Source: Sympetrum striolatum
Lineage: Eukaryota; Arthropoda; Insecta; Odonata; Libellulidae
Direction: 5' to 3'
Assembly: GCA_947579665.1 (NCBI GenBank)
Contig: OX388349.1
Span: forward strand, 77,194,841-77,258,840
DNA: 64,000 nucleotides
Notes under the pieces: generated by a model
The model's input: the letters and a program-made list of their open reading frames with translations, nothing else
What the model was told of the DNA's origin: nothing
Database searches by the model: none
Position numbers and translations under genes: made by a program
Shown: positions 13,413 through 25,838 of the stretch, in pieces
How the letters are laid out: each line of letters begins with the position of its first letter
How positions within the stretch are numbered: position 1 is the stretch's first letter

Positions 13413-13916
13413 AATCTTTATTGTGTATTGAGCAACGATTTGTTTTAGAAATTTTGTTTCTCATTTCCAAATTAATGATAACAACAGCATATTCAACCGA
13501 AAGTGAGATAATTGAATGGAAAATTCGAGTGAAGCAATAAAACAGGCAAGAGAAATTAGCGAAAAAATAAAGGAATCAAATTAGTAAGAAATGAGTGATG
13601 ACGAGATGAACAAAAGGTATCGTAACGATTTATATATTATTTATCGACTTGTATACCTCATGAATTGTGAAGAAGTCGTAGATGATTTGAAGTGTAGCGC
13701 TGTAGCAAAAGGGTTGCGGGATTTAAATAATGAAATTACATGTGGTAATAAGAGTGAAAGATGAGGAAGCCGGAGAGCTGAAGATTGGCAGAGATTCCAT
13801 AAAAGGCTACTGTATATCTTGGCTTGTAACAAGTATCAAATTACTAGGAAAGAGCATATCGTGAGACATAAATATTCGATAAGAAGAATAAAAGGAAACG
13901 AGGAAAGCATAGTATA

Positions 13917-14684
13917 TACAGGGTGTCCTAAAAAGTCGTGATAATCGGAAAACTAGGGTTAGAGCTTCTCTTGGGCTATCCGAATCACGCCACTTTGGGT
14001 GTCCGCTTTTTATTCCTTTTCAAGTTACAAATGTTTTTCGTATTTTGACTTTCGGGACGCTTTTCACCATGGCAACGTGAATAATTAAGATACAGAGTTA
14101 ACGTTTTCTCTAGAATAAATACATAAACGCTTCAACCGACGCAAAAATATTTTTGTAACAACTGCTTCCATTCAGTCAGAATTAAATTTCAAATTTCATG
14201 AACTGTGACGTCATGAATTGTATCTAAATCTTTGAAACCAATTAAAAAAAAACTTCACATCAAAAAAATTTTTGATGACTTCTCTTAATACTTGCCCAAG
14301 TTATTAACTATTTACGTCGAAAATTTCATTGAGCTATCTTCACGGCAACATACTTAAAACTAGATTTAAAACATAATAAGTTGAAGATTCTCAGTATTAA
14401 CGGACGAGTCAACACCTAGTTGTAACTCAAATTGGTGATATTAATGTGTTTAATTATCCAAACTACAACATTTTTTTTCTAATTGGCATCGCTTTGGCAC
14501 TCTTTGGCGGTAAGAAAAAATACCACTTCCCCTTCGTTACTAGGCGAAGTGAATGATAATATTCCTCGCGACTATTACAAAGTAGGAACCATTGTTGACA
14601 GCCGCGGCGTAACTAAGCTTTCCCAACAATACACGCATGCATCACTGTGCTTCCGATTATCAATACTTTTTGGAACAACCTGTA
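13917..14684 (+). mobile_element. 768-bp TA-flanked TIR element (MITE, Tc1/mariner-type)
   Basis: The left end reads TACAGGGTGTCCTAAAAAGT and the right end is its near inverse (ACTTTTTGGAACAACCTGTA). Dinucleotide TA sits outside each end (13915-13916 and 14685-14686), the duplication typical of the Tc1/mariner superfamily. ACAGGGTG(T)CC termini are common among arthropod MITEs. No transposase remnant was seen, and the inner open frame at 14483-14722 is not conserved-looking. The element is therefore non-autonomous. Confidence 0.75.
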
Positions 14685-14686
14685 TA

Positions 14687-16507
14687 CTGGAAGGTCCAAA
14701 AGTTGGAAAAAGCAGTCAGTAGATTAATAATACTGAAGAGATTGCACAATGTAGAGTTATTGTGACATGTATGTTCAGCTGAAAGTTAACTTAGGAATGA
14801 TTCAGCCAGAGACCAGCGGAAGTGTTTAAATTATCAGTAGTTTGGAATTTAATATAATATGATATATGATATGATATATATTTATGATAATAGTTTCATG
14901 AAGAATAGATGCGAGCGATTTCTGAATCTGAGTCCAACGGACTATAAGACGTGGAACATTCCCTGAGGAAATGAGTTGATGTCCAATCGTTAATTTGTTC
15001 ACCTGAGAGGAACATTAGGGGCGGAGAGGACAGTTGAGATGAACGTCCCCTGGGAAGGACGTGGAGCACTCCAGAGGCTTAGGACATCGTCATAAATTGC
15101 ATCTTCGATAGGATGTCTTAGCGGAGCATGTCTCACTTGTCTGTACAGAAGAAAGGTCCATTGCCTTATGGATGCTGTGAACTAATCTCCAAATGCGATC
15201 AGATACGAAGGGAAACGGAATTACGAAGAGGGAACGCTGTGTAACAGCTCAATTCTCTGACAGTGATCATCTGAGACAGCTGATAGTGAATCATATTGCA
15301 ATGAAATCTCTATCTTACCGCACCGCGAAGGAATAGCTGAATATGGATTATAAATGTGCATATTAATTAATTGCAAACCTAACTAAATATCTGTTTGGCT
15401 ACGCTATGATTCCTTAAATGGCCGGTATGCAAATTATTCTCTCCTTATCTCTCAGAAAATGTTAGCATCGTCATTACTGCAGATAACTGAAATTTCTTAT
15501 CTCATAGATTTTAAATATATATGGAATTCTTACGCTTCACATTTGAAGAACGCGAGTCTTTATTATTCAGATAATGACATAGTATTGTTACTGGATAGTT
15601 TTTAAAGTATTGTAGAATATTTGCAAAATATTTCGTTACCCGTCACCATTAAATCTCGTCAGGAACTTCTTCGATTTATTTCGGTAACTGTTAGTGGTCT
15701 TAATATTTCGCGTAGAAGATACAATTCCGCATTGAGGTTTCAAACGTATCTTTGCTTACGTTTTTATTTTCGGTCTGTTTAACACTGCATATATCCTATT
15801 TCATCCTTGTATAACGTCACTTAAACTGTTTATCTTAAAAAACATCAGAAAAGAGTTATCAGATATGGAATAATATATGTATTCATGATAGATATCTCAG
15901 TTCGGTTTCATTACTGCGTCTAGGCGTAACTATTTCGACTTGAATACAGTGTCTGCTCTCGACAAACAGTAGTAATAAATCTTTACTTACTGCTTGACAT
16001 TTCTTGAGCTGGAAATATATGGGCCACAGAATTTTCTTCGCTTCAACAGAATTCTAATAGGGGCGAGTCAGAGCCAAAATCGCTCTGTCTTATTCTGTTA
16101 ACGTAGTGGAGACTATTACAGCTATTTATAAATGACAAAGAACGCGAGGAATTGCTCCAGATCATTCCCTGATTTCAAAGTAAGAAATTCGTGAATTTAT
16201 CTGTAATTACGTGTCAAATGTGTTTTTTACCGCCCCGATATCCACTTTCCCTCAGTTGGACGCGCGACCAAAGCGATAAATCAGCACGGTGGAGGAAAAC
16301 GGAGCGTCACCGCCTCTGGTTAAGATATTCACATACTGGAGTCGCTTTGAACTTGGTAAGTTATAGTGGACTGACCGAAGATTTACTTATTTTCATAGGA
16401 AAACTATGCTAAATAAACACCCTTTTAGTGTAAATAAGAGTATTTTTTTCTCCTCAGATTTATAACGCAAAATTTCTATTCAGTATAAATATTCAAGTGA
16501 ACTTTAA
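14687..16507. other. No gene recognised
   Basis: AT-rich DNA. A GC-richer stretch at about 14920-15330 has no long open frame and no match elsewhere in the window. Nothing else is supported. Confidence 0.6.
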
Positions 16508-16509
16508 TA

Positions 16510-16976
16510 CAATGAACTCCCGATGATCGGGACGGAGGCCGGTCCGGATAACGAAAATTTCGGATAAACCGAAGTCCCGCGTGAAACACCCCGAATTGCG
16601 TCAATACCGCGAATTATGATCATAAAACGTGCGTACGAAGAATGCTATTGATATGGTTGTGAATAAGCATGTTTTTGACTGAAATATTTGTGTTGACGTG
16701 TTAAAAAGGAGCCAAAGTATGATTGAAAATTCAAAGATTTTAAATGCTGAATAACAAAGCTCGTTTATTTTGCGTTGTTACAGAAAAAATCCGCTATATT
16801 TGGCAGCGGGAAAAACATGAGTTTTAATTAAATAGGCAAATATTTTATTTTAATTTTATTTTATTTTAAGCAAATAAGTAATGGGTTGCGATGGTATTCG
16901 GTGTATGAGGGTGGGGTAGGTGCATTCGGAAAATTTTGTCCGGATAAACGCGATTCAGATAAACGGGAGTTTACTG
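16510..16976 (+). mobile_element. 467-bp pogo/Tigger-like MITE
   Basis: The left end begins CAATGAACTCCCGATGATCG and the right end, read inward, begins CAGTAAACTCCCGTTTATC. Both continue into CGGATAA words, and TA flanks each side (16508-16509 and 16977-16978). CAGT-A-A-CTCCCG termini with TA duplication are characteristic of pogo/Tigger elements. GTCCGGATAA occurs inside both ends. No DDE transposase remains, so this is an internally deleted, non-autonomous copy. Confidence 0.75.
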
Positions 16977-16978
16977 TA

Positions 16979-19900
16979 ACACTGTTTTTATGAAGTATAT
17001 ATATAATGGCAGCCACTACGATGAGCAGCCCTTCTACCAACCGTTCAATCCGCATTAGAGGTCTTTAATCAATTGGAATCATTTTTGAAGTACAACTCCA
17101 TTTATAATCAGCATTTTGGAGATATAGTTTAGATTTTGGTGTAGAATAGTTTTAATCGATAATCCCTGATGACTTAGTGAACTCATCTCTTGTCATGGAA
17201 GTTGACGGCAATAGAGACGCTCACTCGAGTTTCATGACATCTACGTGTCTCCAACGTATACATTAAGATTAATAGTAATCCCACAGCAATTTTAATATCG
17301 ATTTTTATAAACGGGGTTTAATAAAGAACTAATGAGCTTGATATGCTAAGAATTATGAGTGGATACTTATGGATGAAGATAAATAAATACAGTGAACGTG
17401 TTTCTTTTCTATCTTACGTAACAGCGCAGAATGAGCAGCTAATCTGCTAATTTATCATCGCGTACAATTTAGATTTTACAAAATCTTGATCACTTTCTAT
17501 TGACTTTTCAAGCCCTTTCCTTACGTTTATGTTTCCTTAATCCCGTATATGATTTTTAGGGTATTTTTGCACTGATTTCTATTACTATCCCTAACAACTC
17601 CTTAAATGCGTCTGCTTGCTTTATTGAGGAAACTCCTTCTTAAGCTTATTGTTTTTTTCTACAGATACTAATTGTTTTTCAGCTCCTTCTCTATTTCTAA
17701 TAGTGTTTTTTCACTCTTCATAAACATTGGCGACGGAATAGACTAGAGACATTGTTCACATTAAAAATAACTAATATTTAAAAGTGAAAACCATCTGCAT
17801 TACAATTTGTTTACTGTTTATAACTCCCAAATGCAATCGATACGTGCATGCATACGGGCGCAACGCTATTGAGTTAGAATGTGTTTGCGATCACGGCGTG
17901 AGAGGTTAATCGAGGGCAGTTGTAGCATTTACGATCCGCGTAGTATTGGAGCAAGCAGTGCGTGCGTGCGAAGGATAATTTCTTACTTTGTCCGATGGGA
18001 GGCGCCACATTCCAGTCTCAGGGCGCGGCGCATGCGAGGGCTTTACAACTGCATTTTCGAGGGAAATATTAACATGTTTAAACGGGAAACCACAGGCAAT
18101 CAGTTGTGAAATATCTCGTTCACATTAAAAGGTATGGTCATTGGACATGACGTTTGTTATAGCTGGTGTAAAAACTGGACGACAAAAAAGAATATAGTTG
18201 GGAAGTAAATATCAATTAAATTTCTAAATGATTCAATCAATTTGAAAGCAGAAAATCTTTCCTTAAAGAAACGCATGCTATTTGAAATTACTTAACAATT
18301 CGAGATTTTTTTGCCTTCTTTCGTTGGCATAAATAGTTTATTTCTTACATTAGATTTCGCACGTAACTGTTTACGTATCGCAGCATGGAATGCGTATGGT
18401 CAATTATTATTTACGGGATATAAATGTAAATATAAAAAGTTTAAGGTGATTCTATATGTTAGTAATTTTCTACATCATCAAGTAATAGCCGAAAGCAGTT
18501 GGAATAAGGAATCTCTAAAGTGTGCAAAATGATATTATATTTTTTAAATGCAAGGTTATTCTCTGAAAAGTATTTTCAATATAACGAATATAATAACTGG
18601 AATTGGAAATAAATCATAGTGATAAGAAATTCGGAAGCATTACGTAAAACTTCAAAAGAATAATGGAAAAATGCTTTCAGGATCATATAATACGTTATGT
18701 CGACATTCTATGAAATTGAATCCAAGAGAAGAAATAATGCAATTTTAATCGAAGATATGCGCATATTAGTAATAGCGGCTTATGGTAATGGTGGAGGGTG
18801 ATATGGGTGATAAGGTTACTACATGAAAATGTCCATAACTAGCACCAAGGGGATAGGTACTAAACAGAAAGTAGTGGGAAATAAGGAAAATTTGGAATCA
18901 AGAAGAATAACTGAATCACTCAAGGACCCGACCAAGGTCTTAAGGAAAATTTTACGATAATGAATAAAGAAATGTAATATAATATCCCGGACGAAATCCT
19001 TCACGCTTGATTGCTAAGTAATCGAAATTTTTATGATTTGAACATGTATATTCTGCTAGTCATATCCATGTCATTCATATTAGATAAATGTTTTTTTTAA
19101 CGCAATCATGTTTATGAAACCACAGGTTACATCAGTTAAGTTTCTGAGGAATCTATCAGTATGAAATAAAAGAACTTTTTCACAATGGAAAAGTACTTAT
19201 TTCTTCAGCCAGTTAATTACGTAAATACCTATCAAGTCATTTACACGTTTCTGAACTATACACGGATATAACTTGATACTTGCGAAATGACGGAGATAAA
19301 TTGGTACTTATTCCACAAAACTTGATACTTGTTTGGTTAATACATAATACTAATAGTAGTAATTCAATGCTCTTTCTCAAGATATTTTCTATTTGCAAGT
19401 ATTGATTTAGGGTGATATTAGTACGTCAGACTGGCTAGGTTTCAGTGAATCAGATTCTAAAAGACGCCAAATAACATTCTATCGGTACCTTTAACCTTTG
19501 TGGTAAGACTTTGTTATAAATTTACGCCTTAGTTTTTCATAGAAATATCTTTCAAGTTTTATGAGATGATTGTCCATATAGCAGCCTTTTTATAGAGACT
19601 CTATCTTTTTAATTGCGACGTAAATGATACAAATAACGGGTAATGCGCCGAGGCGTACCAGCAAGTGAATTGCCATAGAAACCAACTTTATACGGAAAAG
19701 AATGCGTAGAAACGGGCTGGGTTGAAAATGACCTAAAACTTGAGGCGTTCGCTAATTCTGCAATGCAATTTCGAGCAGTCATCAGGGCGAAAGCAGTTGC
19801 GCAGCGAAAGAAAAATTTCTAACAACAGGCCGAAGTCAATAAAGGTCACAAAAATGAGTTCCCTCGATTGTCCCGACCACACCCACCTAACGCGCTTTTC

Positions 19901-21615
19901 CCAATAGAATACGCGGATGGTGACACAGTTTGGGCAAAAAATATGGAATGAAATATTCCCGATCGTAAAATGAACGAGATTGCGAAAATCTCTCGCGATG
20001 ATTCGACCAACGGTCTTCGAAATGTGTCCGTTTGGGAATGATTGCGGATCTGCGGGACTTTGGAGGAGTTGCGACAGAATGTTGGTCATTAAATTGTGAC
20101 AAATTGTATCTTAATGCGTTGAAGAATAAACTTTACAGTTTTTTCTTTAAGGATTTATCTCAGCCACTTCACAAGTACGTGTAATCATCCTTTCATCTCA
20201 TAATCCTCTCGATTGATCGACGTTCATTTGATCGGCAATTTATCTGGGTAACCTCGTTTGGCCGACAAGTCGTGAGTATTTATAAAGGAGAGCAGCCCTT
20301 TGATTTTCAACGTGAAAATTTGGTTTAGTTAACTATTAATCAGATATAAATTTTAAATACAATAAATTTCGCAAATGATATGTGATTTTTGAACTATTCA
20401 GTTTTTATTGAACGTTGTTGTTACCAATACAATATGCAAGAGTAACCGATTAAAAGAGGTAAAGCGTGGTATGTTTGTTCGTACGAGTCATCAAAGCAAA
20501 ATGTTCGTAATTTCTTCCTCCACCTATTGTCTGCCATCAAGTACTACGATTTCTTATTGTATATCTGTAATATCTCTGGCTCTAAATCCTCAATGCCTTC
20601 TTAAGAGAATCAGCTCGAATTTATAAGCATAATAAGCCGCCAGAACGATGGATTGTTTTGAGATTAAGAATTTTAAAAATATTTTGATCATATTCTCAAA
20701 AGCATTGAGGTTTTGATTCGAAAACAACAATATCCATTTATTTTTCCTACTTTTTGTTCCGTCACCATTTCGTACGGCCTTTTTTTCCAATTAAATTTAG
20801 CGCAAGGAATCGTACCTTCTACGACAGAAAATGAACGTGGTGTGCATTTATTGGGATACGCTTTATCTCGTCTGGGGTTGAATGGTGGACCTATGATAAA
20901 TATTAAGTAGCGTTAAATTATGATGTTAAAAAATATTTTAGAATATCTTGAAAATATTTTGAGAAGTTCATTCAGCTCCAGAAAAAAACATGGATGGTTA
21001 ATACAAAAATAAACCGTCGTATTGCACTGTTATTAAGTCAACATTCAGCTGATCAACAGCAACTTATTTGGGAATTAGAGCTGTGCAACATTCACTATCT
21101 GCCGCACGCAAAAAGGTGGTTCGCAGGGTACTTTGTAGATACAAATTATCTAAACGACAATCAAATGCAATTTCTTGAAATTGAATTGAAATTTCACTGT
21201 AATTGTTTGAAAAACCTTGGTGATTGAAATATTCTCTAAATTGGTCGTATTCTTCTACATGCGAACTGTCACTGCAGTTGGTAACCCCAGTTTACGAAAT
21301 CTGAAAACATTACGCATAATTAATCATTAACTCTTCATTTTCCTCTTAAAGGGGAGTAAATTCCATATGAGGGGAGAATGTAACTCGCATTTGTCGTCAG
21401 AGAGACAAGTTGTTAAAAGTCTCATAATGTTTTTATTATTTTGGTAAAAATTCTGGTAACTGCGATGAAAAACTATAATGCCATGCCTAATTAAGAATAT
21501 TCCTTCCTATTCTCTTCTTTTGGCTTTTGTCTAGATCTCGTAAGAGCACTGTGTAAATTTAATTTAGCCAAAAATGAAGCTTGAATTAATGAAAATGAAT
21601 TTGCAATTCTCTCGA
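16979..21615. other. No gene recognised; two CpG-richer islands
   Basis: No gene is supported. Open frames up to 118 codons (19733-20089, minus) overlap in several frames within a CpG-richer island at about 19620-20100, which suggests composition rather than coding. A TATA-like TATTTATAAAGG occurs near 20278 on the + strand, but no open frame follows it. Confidence 0.55.
17830..18070 (+). promoter_or_regulatory. Candidate CpG-rich promoter or enhancer island
   Basis: The sequence is locally rich in CpG and in GTGCGTGCG, GGCGCC and GCGCG words. It contains GCGCATGCG at 18028-18036, which matches the NRF1-type core GCGCATGCGC at nine of ten positions. An open frame of 76 codons (17879-18109) runs through it without recognisable domain. 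Composition and the motif would fit a transcription start region, but no TATA box, initiator or downstream exon was identified. Confidence 0.2.
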
Positions 21616-21906
21616 CGCATTGGCCGCAGAGTATAACCACCGGAAGGATTCAGACATAAATCTTAACTATCATGGGTTCAGTTCCAGAAGGCCCGTTTTT
21701 TCCCGTAAGGATAAATTGCGCGAATTTTCGAAAAATAATTTAGTATCTTGCTGGTAAGATAAGGAAATCACAGTGGTTCCAGAAGCTTTTCTATATTAAT
21801 AATCATAGAAATGTAACCAAATGTGCTTGAGTTAGACGCCATGTGGGTGCTAAATTCTCCAATTCGAAATACATTACGGTGATTTTTAAGAATTTTTACT
21901 CTCTCC

Positions 21907-21908
<2 letters not shown>

Positions 21909-21940
<32 letters not shown>
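21909..21940. repeat. (AAT)n microsatellite, SINE2 tail
   Basis: About ten AAT units at the 3' end of the minus-strand SINE2; the microsatellite is the tail of the retroposon. Confidence 0.9.
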
Positions 21941-21941
<1 letters not shown>

Positions 21942-22180
21942 CCGTCTTTCTTTTTTGGGCGAATTTTAGCCTAGGAAGGCTATTCCTCCAATTAACCCCT
22001 TTTATTAATTTTATTCATTTTTTTTTTTGCATTTTATTTTATTAATATCACACACACACAACATACACAGACAACCATTCCCTAACCGGAAAAATCCGAT
22101 TAGCCGGGACTCGAACCCGGGACCGTGAGGTTGGAGCGTTAACGCGCTAGCACGTTAACCACTCCGCTACCACGGCCGGC
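21909..22180 (-). mobile_element. SINE2, full-length tRNA-derived SINE
   Basis: Read on the minus strand, the head begins GCCGGCCGTGGTAGCGGAG. It has a perfect A box (TAGCGGAGTGG) and a perfect B box (GGTTCGAGTCC) inside the T arm CCGGGTTCGAGTCCCGG. An unusually long spacer between the boxes suggests a class II (Ser or Leu type) tRNA ancestor. The body contains GGGAATGGTTGTCTGTGTAT, a TG-rich stretch, and GGAGGAATAGCCTTCC with TAGGCTAAAATTCGCCC. The 3' tail is (ATT)n, seen on the + strand as AAT repeats at 21909-21940. A second copy is at 53517-53715. Confidence 0.85.
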
Positions 22181-22855
22181 AATACGTGGTATAGAGAAAG
22201 TTTTGTATTCGCAAAAAAATTCGACCTCCAGATTTCAACGGAAATAGATGTATTTGGGCCCATAGAGTTTGTTTTCGCTATTTTCCCGAACATATCTCTC
22301 TGTGTGTCTGTCTGTGGTAGAAACGTTTGTGGGCTCTGTATCTTAAAAATTAATTATCCGATCATTTCCAAATTCATATTAAGTATTTTCCTAACAATGC
22401 CACTAGTTGATTAGTTTTTATTGAATATCTATAACCGGAAGTTTCGGTTTATCCGGAACAAAATATGTTTCTTAAATATCTCTGTCAGAATGCAATGTTG
22501 GTATATACTATTATTTACATAAATTAAAGATAATGTACTTTGCTACAACTTTTTTTTTCAAACATATTTTCGTAACACTGATTGTTTAGGAGTTATTAGT
22601 GAATACTCGCTAACCGTAAGTTGCTTTTTATCCAAAAATTGTAGTTTTTCTAAAATATCTGTGACAGAATGTGATATATTTATGTACAATTTGAACAAAA
22701 GATAATGTATTTTACTACAAATATTGTATGAAACATTTTCCTGTAACACTAATTGTTTTGGAGTTATTTATATATTACCGGCATAGGCTTCTGTTTTCAA
22801 TAAATAAGGAGAAAGTCATGTGTTGGCCATATCAGATTTTTTTAGTTCCTTCCAG

Positions 22856-23360
22856 ATAACATGGAAGCGTGAAACCCGACATGTAAACAGAAGCCATAGA
22901 TACATATCCTATGCGCAGTTTATCGTTTACTTAAGGATCCTCGGCTCAGTGACCTTCCGGTATGATATTGACATCAAACTTTGGATAAGGTTCCTGTTAT
23001 TCCAGCTAAGTCGTTATATGTATTCACATCTATCAAAGAAGTCTTGGGTTCGATCCTATGACTCTAAAAGCTCTCCATAAGAACTTCCTGTAAATTCTCC
23101 TTTAACCGTTTGTATGCTTTATTTCATTTTTAGAACTAAATTGGGTTAATGCTTCTATCTAACTCTGAAACTGGTAAGGCTTGTTTGGGTTCTATCTGTG
23201 GAATTAGTGCAGGTTATATCTTTTGACTTTGCCATTAACGGTTTTTAATATTCTTAATTTGGTAAATTTATGTAGTTTTGGATTCTAAACCACGAGAATT
23301 TGGAGAAAAAAGACGAAATATATGAACAATTTTTCTGTTATTAATAACTAGTTCCCTTAA
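22856..23360. other. No gene recognised
   Basis: A short AT-rich interval between R2 and the next MITE; an 86-codon open frame at 22820-23080 begins inside R2 and has no recognisable content. Confidence 0.6.
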
Positions 23361-23677
23361 CCGGTGAATGGGGAATTCGTACGCGGGGAATTGATCTCCC
23401 GACAGTTTGGTACGCGGGGAATTTTAATCCCCCTCGCTGATGCTCTACTACCACCCAACCCTACCCCACCCAGCCCCACTCAACCCAATTCCACTCAACC
23501 CCACCCAATCCCCCAGGTTAATTTATTTATAACATTAAGCAATAATCAGGGCGTGTAGATTAACATAAGACTGAATAACAGTAGTACAACATCAGCGCGG
23601 GGGATCAATTCCCCGCGTACCAATCTGTCGGGAGATCAATTACCCGCGTACGAATTCCCACCGGATCAATTCACCGG
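23361..23677. mobile_element. GC-rich palindromic MITE
   Basis: The two ends are long inverted repeats of about 80-90 bp. Both read inward from CCGGTGAAT through GGGAATTCGTACGCGGG, ATTGATCTCCCGACAG and TTGGTACGCGGGGAATT to GCTGATG. The left end lacks about 11 bp present on the right. The centre contains a C-rich run of CCCACCCAA/CCCCACTCAA words at about 23450-23515. The high GC content in AT-rich flanks suggests a recent arrival. A target duplication is not evident, so the superfamily is unknown. Confidence 0.65.
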
Positions 23678-25147
23678 CCACGACCCATAAGGAAGGACAA
23701 CCGACGTCTTGTGATCAGAAAATCATCAGCAATCCACGGAAAATGAACTCCAGCTGTATAATTTAGCAAAAAATATAACTTGCTATAGATGGTTTTAAAT
23801 TGTAATATGTGACTGAAATTCCTAATTTAATTACGATCTGTAAGCAATTTCTGAACGGACGTTGACTTGGAATCCTACATATGATATATAGTACAGCTAA
23901 GTATTATTTTCTAAATAGTGGTATTTCAGATTTCAGAATTGGCCCTTGCCAAAAAATAAAAAAATACTTCAAAGTGAAATATAAGAATGTGCTGAGGTGA
24001 TGCTGTGTATTACTGCGAAATGTGTTGTAGTAATGTTGGGACCTCTCGAGAGGTGAGGGATTGCTTTACCTCGGTTGATTCCTGCCATACGCAACTGGCG
24101 GCTCGCGGGGTACAAATCTAAAATTAGCTCTTTTGTAAATTAATATATCCAAAACGTTGACGCACTAATGTGCTTTATGCATTAATTAATTAACATTGAA
24201 TTGAGAGATTCGAAGAAAATGAGTAATCAATATTATTAAGGGGTACTCGCAAGATGCATAGCAAAATCTTAATGTTTTTCAATCTCTGTCAGAATTTCCT
24301 CCAAATTTATAGACACCCATTCACTAGTTGTAGATTTAAAAATTTCATCAGTACTTAGTATAATTCAAGCCTTTGAAAATTACGCTAACACTTACTAGGC
24401 ACTTCAGGAACGTTATTGATACTATGCGTGATTTCCGGATTAAAAGGTACGTGAACGTAGAGAGACAGTTAGGACTACATCAAAATTTGAAGCGTTTCAT
24501 GAAAGAAAGGGAACCATTCGAAAACTTTAACGAAAAATTATTAGTCAACCTTGAGTAGGAAAGGCTGAAATATAAAAACCAAAGAAATCGTTTTTTTTTC
24601 CTAAGTTGATCTATGCCAAAATTATTTTAAGCCTAAAAACTTTGAATTATATTGTTATTTAAAAAAAATTCGAATGAAGACAGTGATTCCTTAAAGACCT
24701 TTCCTCGTATTTTTATACTAGTGCATTGCATTACATAATCCATGTTCATTCTATAATTTTAAGTAGTTACAGCAAAGAAGTAAATTCATATGGTCTCGAA
24801 TTCTCCATGCTTCCAACCTTACTACGAAACACCTTCCAACAATCCTAACAATTCGCGCGATTATCAGAATTATGAAAAAAGTTTCGTGAAAATTAATAAG
24901 AAAGCGGCCTTAACAGAGTCAAAATTAACATCAAGCTTGCTTAATTAATTTCAGAATGTGTAAAAGTACTTCGGTTATAAGACAGTCTCTCTCAAAAATA
25001 TGGCTTTTTTATTCCTCGGACTTGTTAGTTGACGGAAGATTTGAAATGCTTACTACTATGAGAAGATCGTTAAGTATTTTACGGAAGAAATTTTAATGGA
25101 CAATTCATAATGTACTTTAACAGAAGAGGTTAATGGTAGTGAAGCGG
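23678..25147. other. No gene recognised
   Basis: AT-rich DNA. A 14-bp perfect palindrome ACCTCTCGAGAGGT lies at 24041-24054, followed by a CpG-richer patch to about 24115 with a B-box-like GGTTGATTCC, possibly a very old SINE. Nothing else is supported. Confidence 0.55.
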
Positions 25148-25838
25148 GGTTTTTACTATTACTTTTTTCAGGTAGAAATTTCGAGGATCGCCATCCTAAT
25201 CCAGACCTCGGCTTGCGCGCCCTACCTTCACCTCAGGGGGGACCATAAAAAAACTAACCGCGTGGAATACGATTTAAAAAGTTATAAACAATTCAAATGA
25301 GCAACAATTTATTATCTTCGTCGTCTCACTCATCCTAAGAGATATACAAGCGTGTTTTGATCGACGTTCTACGATGAAAATTAAGATTTTTTGTGATTTT
25401 GCTAGAAATTACCCGTTCACACACGGCAACGTTGCTCAGTCAGATAGGCGGATGTTTAAAATATCTCAACGGGGGGTGGGTTGGGTTGGGGAGAGGATTT
25501 CTAGATTTTTTATAGAAATATCTCCACCCTACCCCAACCTAACGGCAACGTTGCCGTGTGTCTACGGGTAATTTCTCGCAAAATCACAAAAAATCTTAAT
25601 TTTCATCGTAGAACGTCGATCAAAACACGCTTGTATATCTCTTAGGACGAGTGAGACGACGAAGATAATAAATTATTGATCATTTGAATTGTTTATAACT
25701 TTTTAAATCGTATTCCATGCGGTCAGTTTTTTTATGGTTCCCCCTTAGGTGAAGGTCGGGCGCGCACGCAGAGGTAGGGGTCCGGATTAGGATGGCGACC
25801 CCCGAAATTTCTACCTGAAAAAAGTAATGGTAAAAACC
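25148..25838. mobile_element. 691-bp foldback element with ~290-bp arms
   Basis: The left arm (25148-25435) and right arm (25543-25838) are near-perfect inverse copies with only scattered mismatches. Landmarks in both are GGTTTTTAC, TTTTTTCAGGTAGAAATTTC, CGCCATCCTAATCC, ATACAAGCGTGTTTTGATCG and CACACGGCAACGTTGC. The loop of about 100 bp is G/T-rich (GGGTTGGGTTGGGG) and partly complementary to its own other end. No protein is encoded; the 65-codon frame at 25374-25571 is a shadow. The structure fits a foldback or long-TIR MITE. Duplication at the ends was not found. Confidence 0.75.

Larger units (their letters stand above)
21620..22855 (+). repeat. Dispersed repeat R2, interrupted by a SINE2
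   Basis: This is the most complete R-family copy after R3. The upstream part (21620-21908) matches R3 around CGCATTGGCC, TTCCAGAAGGCCC and GAATTTTCGAAAAATA. The downstream part (22181-22855) matches R1 and R3 from TATAGAGAAAG to AGAAAGTCATGTGTTGGCC. The SINE2 at 21909-22180 splits the CCATATACG landmark that is contiguous in R3. Two tandem units start at the AACCGGAAG at 22433 and the AACCGTAAG at 22612, 179 bp apart. No coding capacity is seen. Confidence 0.75.

Noticed and set aside
19733..20102. Overlapping minus-strand frames of 118 and 71 codons
   Set aside because: Two frames are open over the same DNA and neither has a recognisable domain.
20276..20290. TATTTATAAAGG as a promoter
   Set aside because: No coding sequence or initiator motif follows within a convincing distance.
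24041..24115. tRNA-like SINE
   Set aside because: One weak B box and a palindrome only; no A box, body or duplication.
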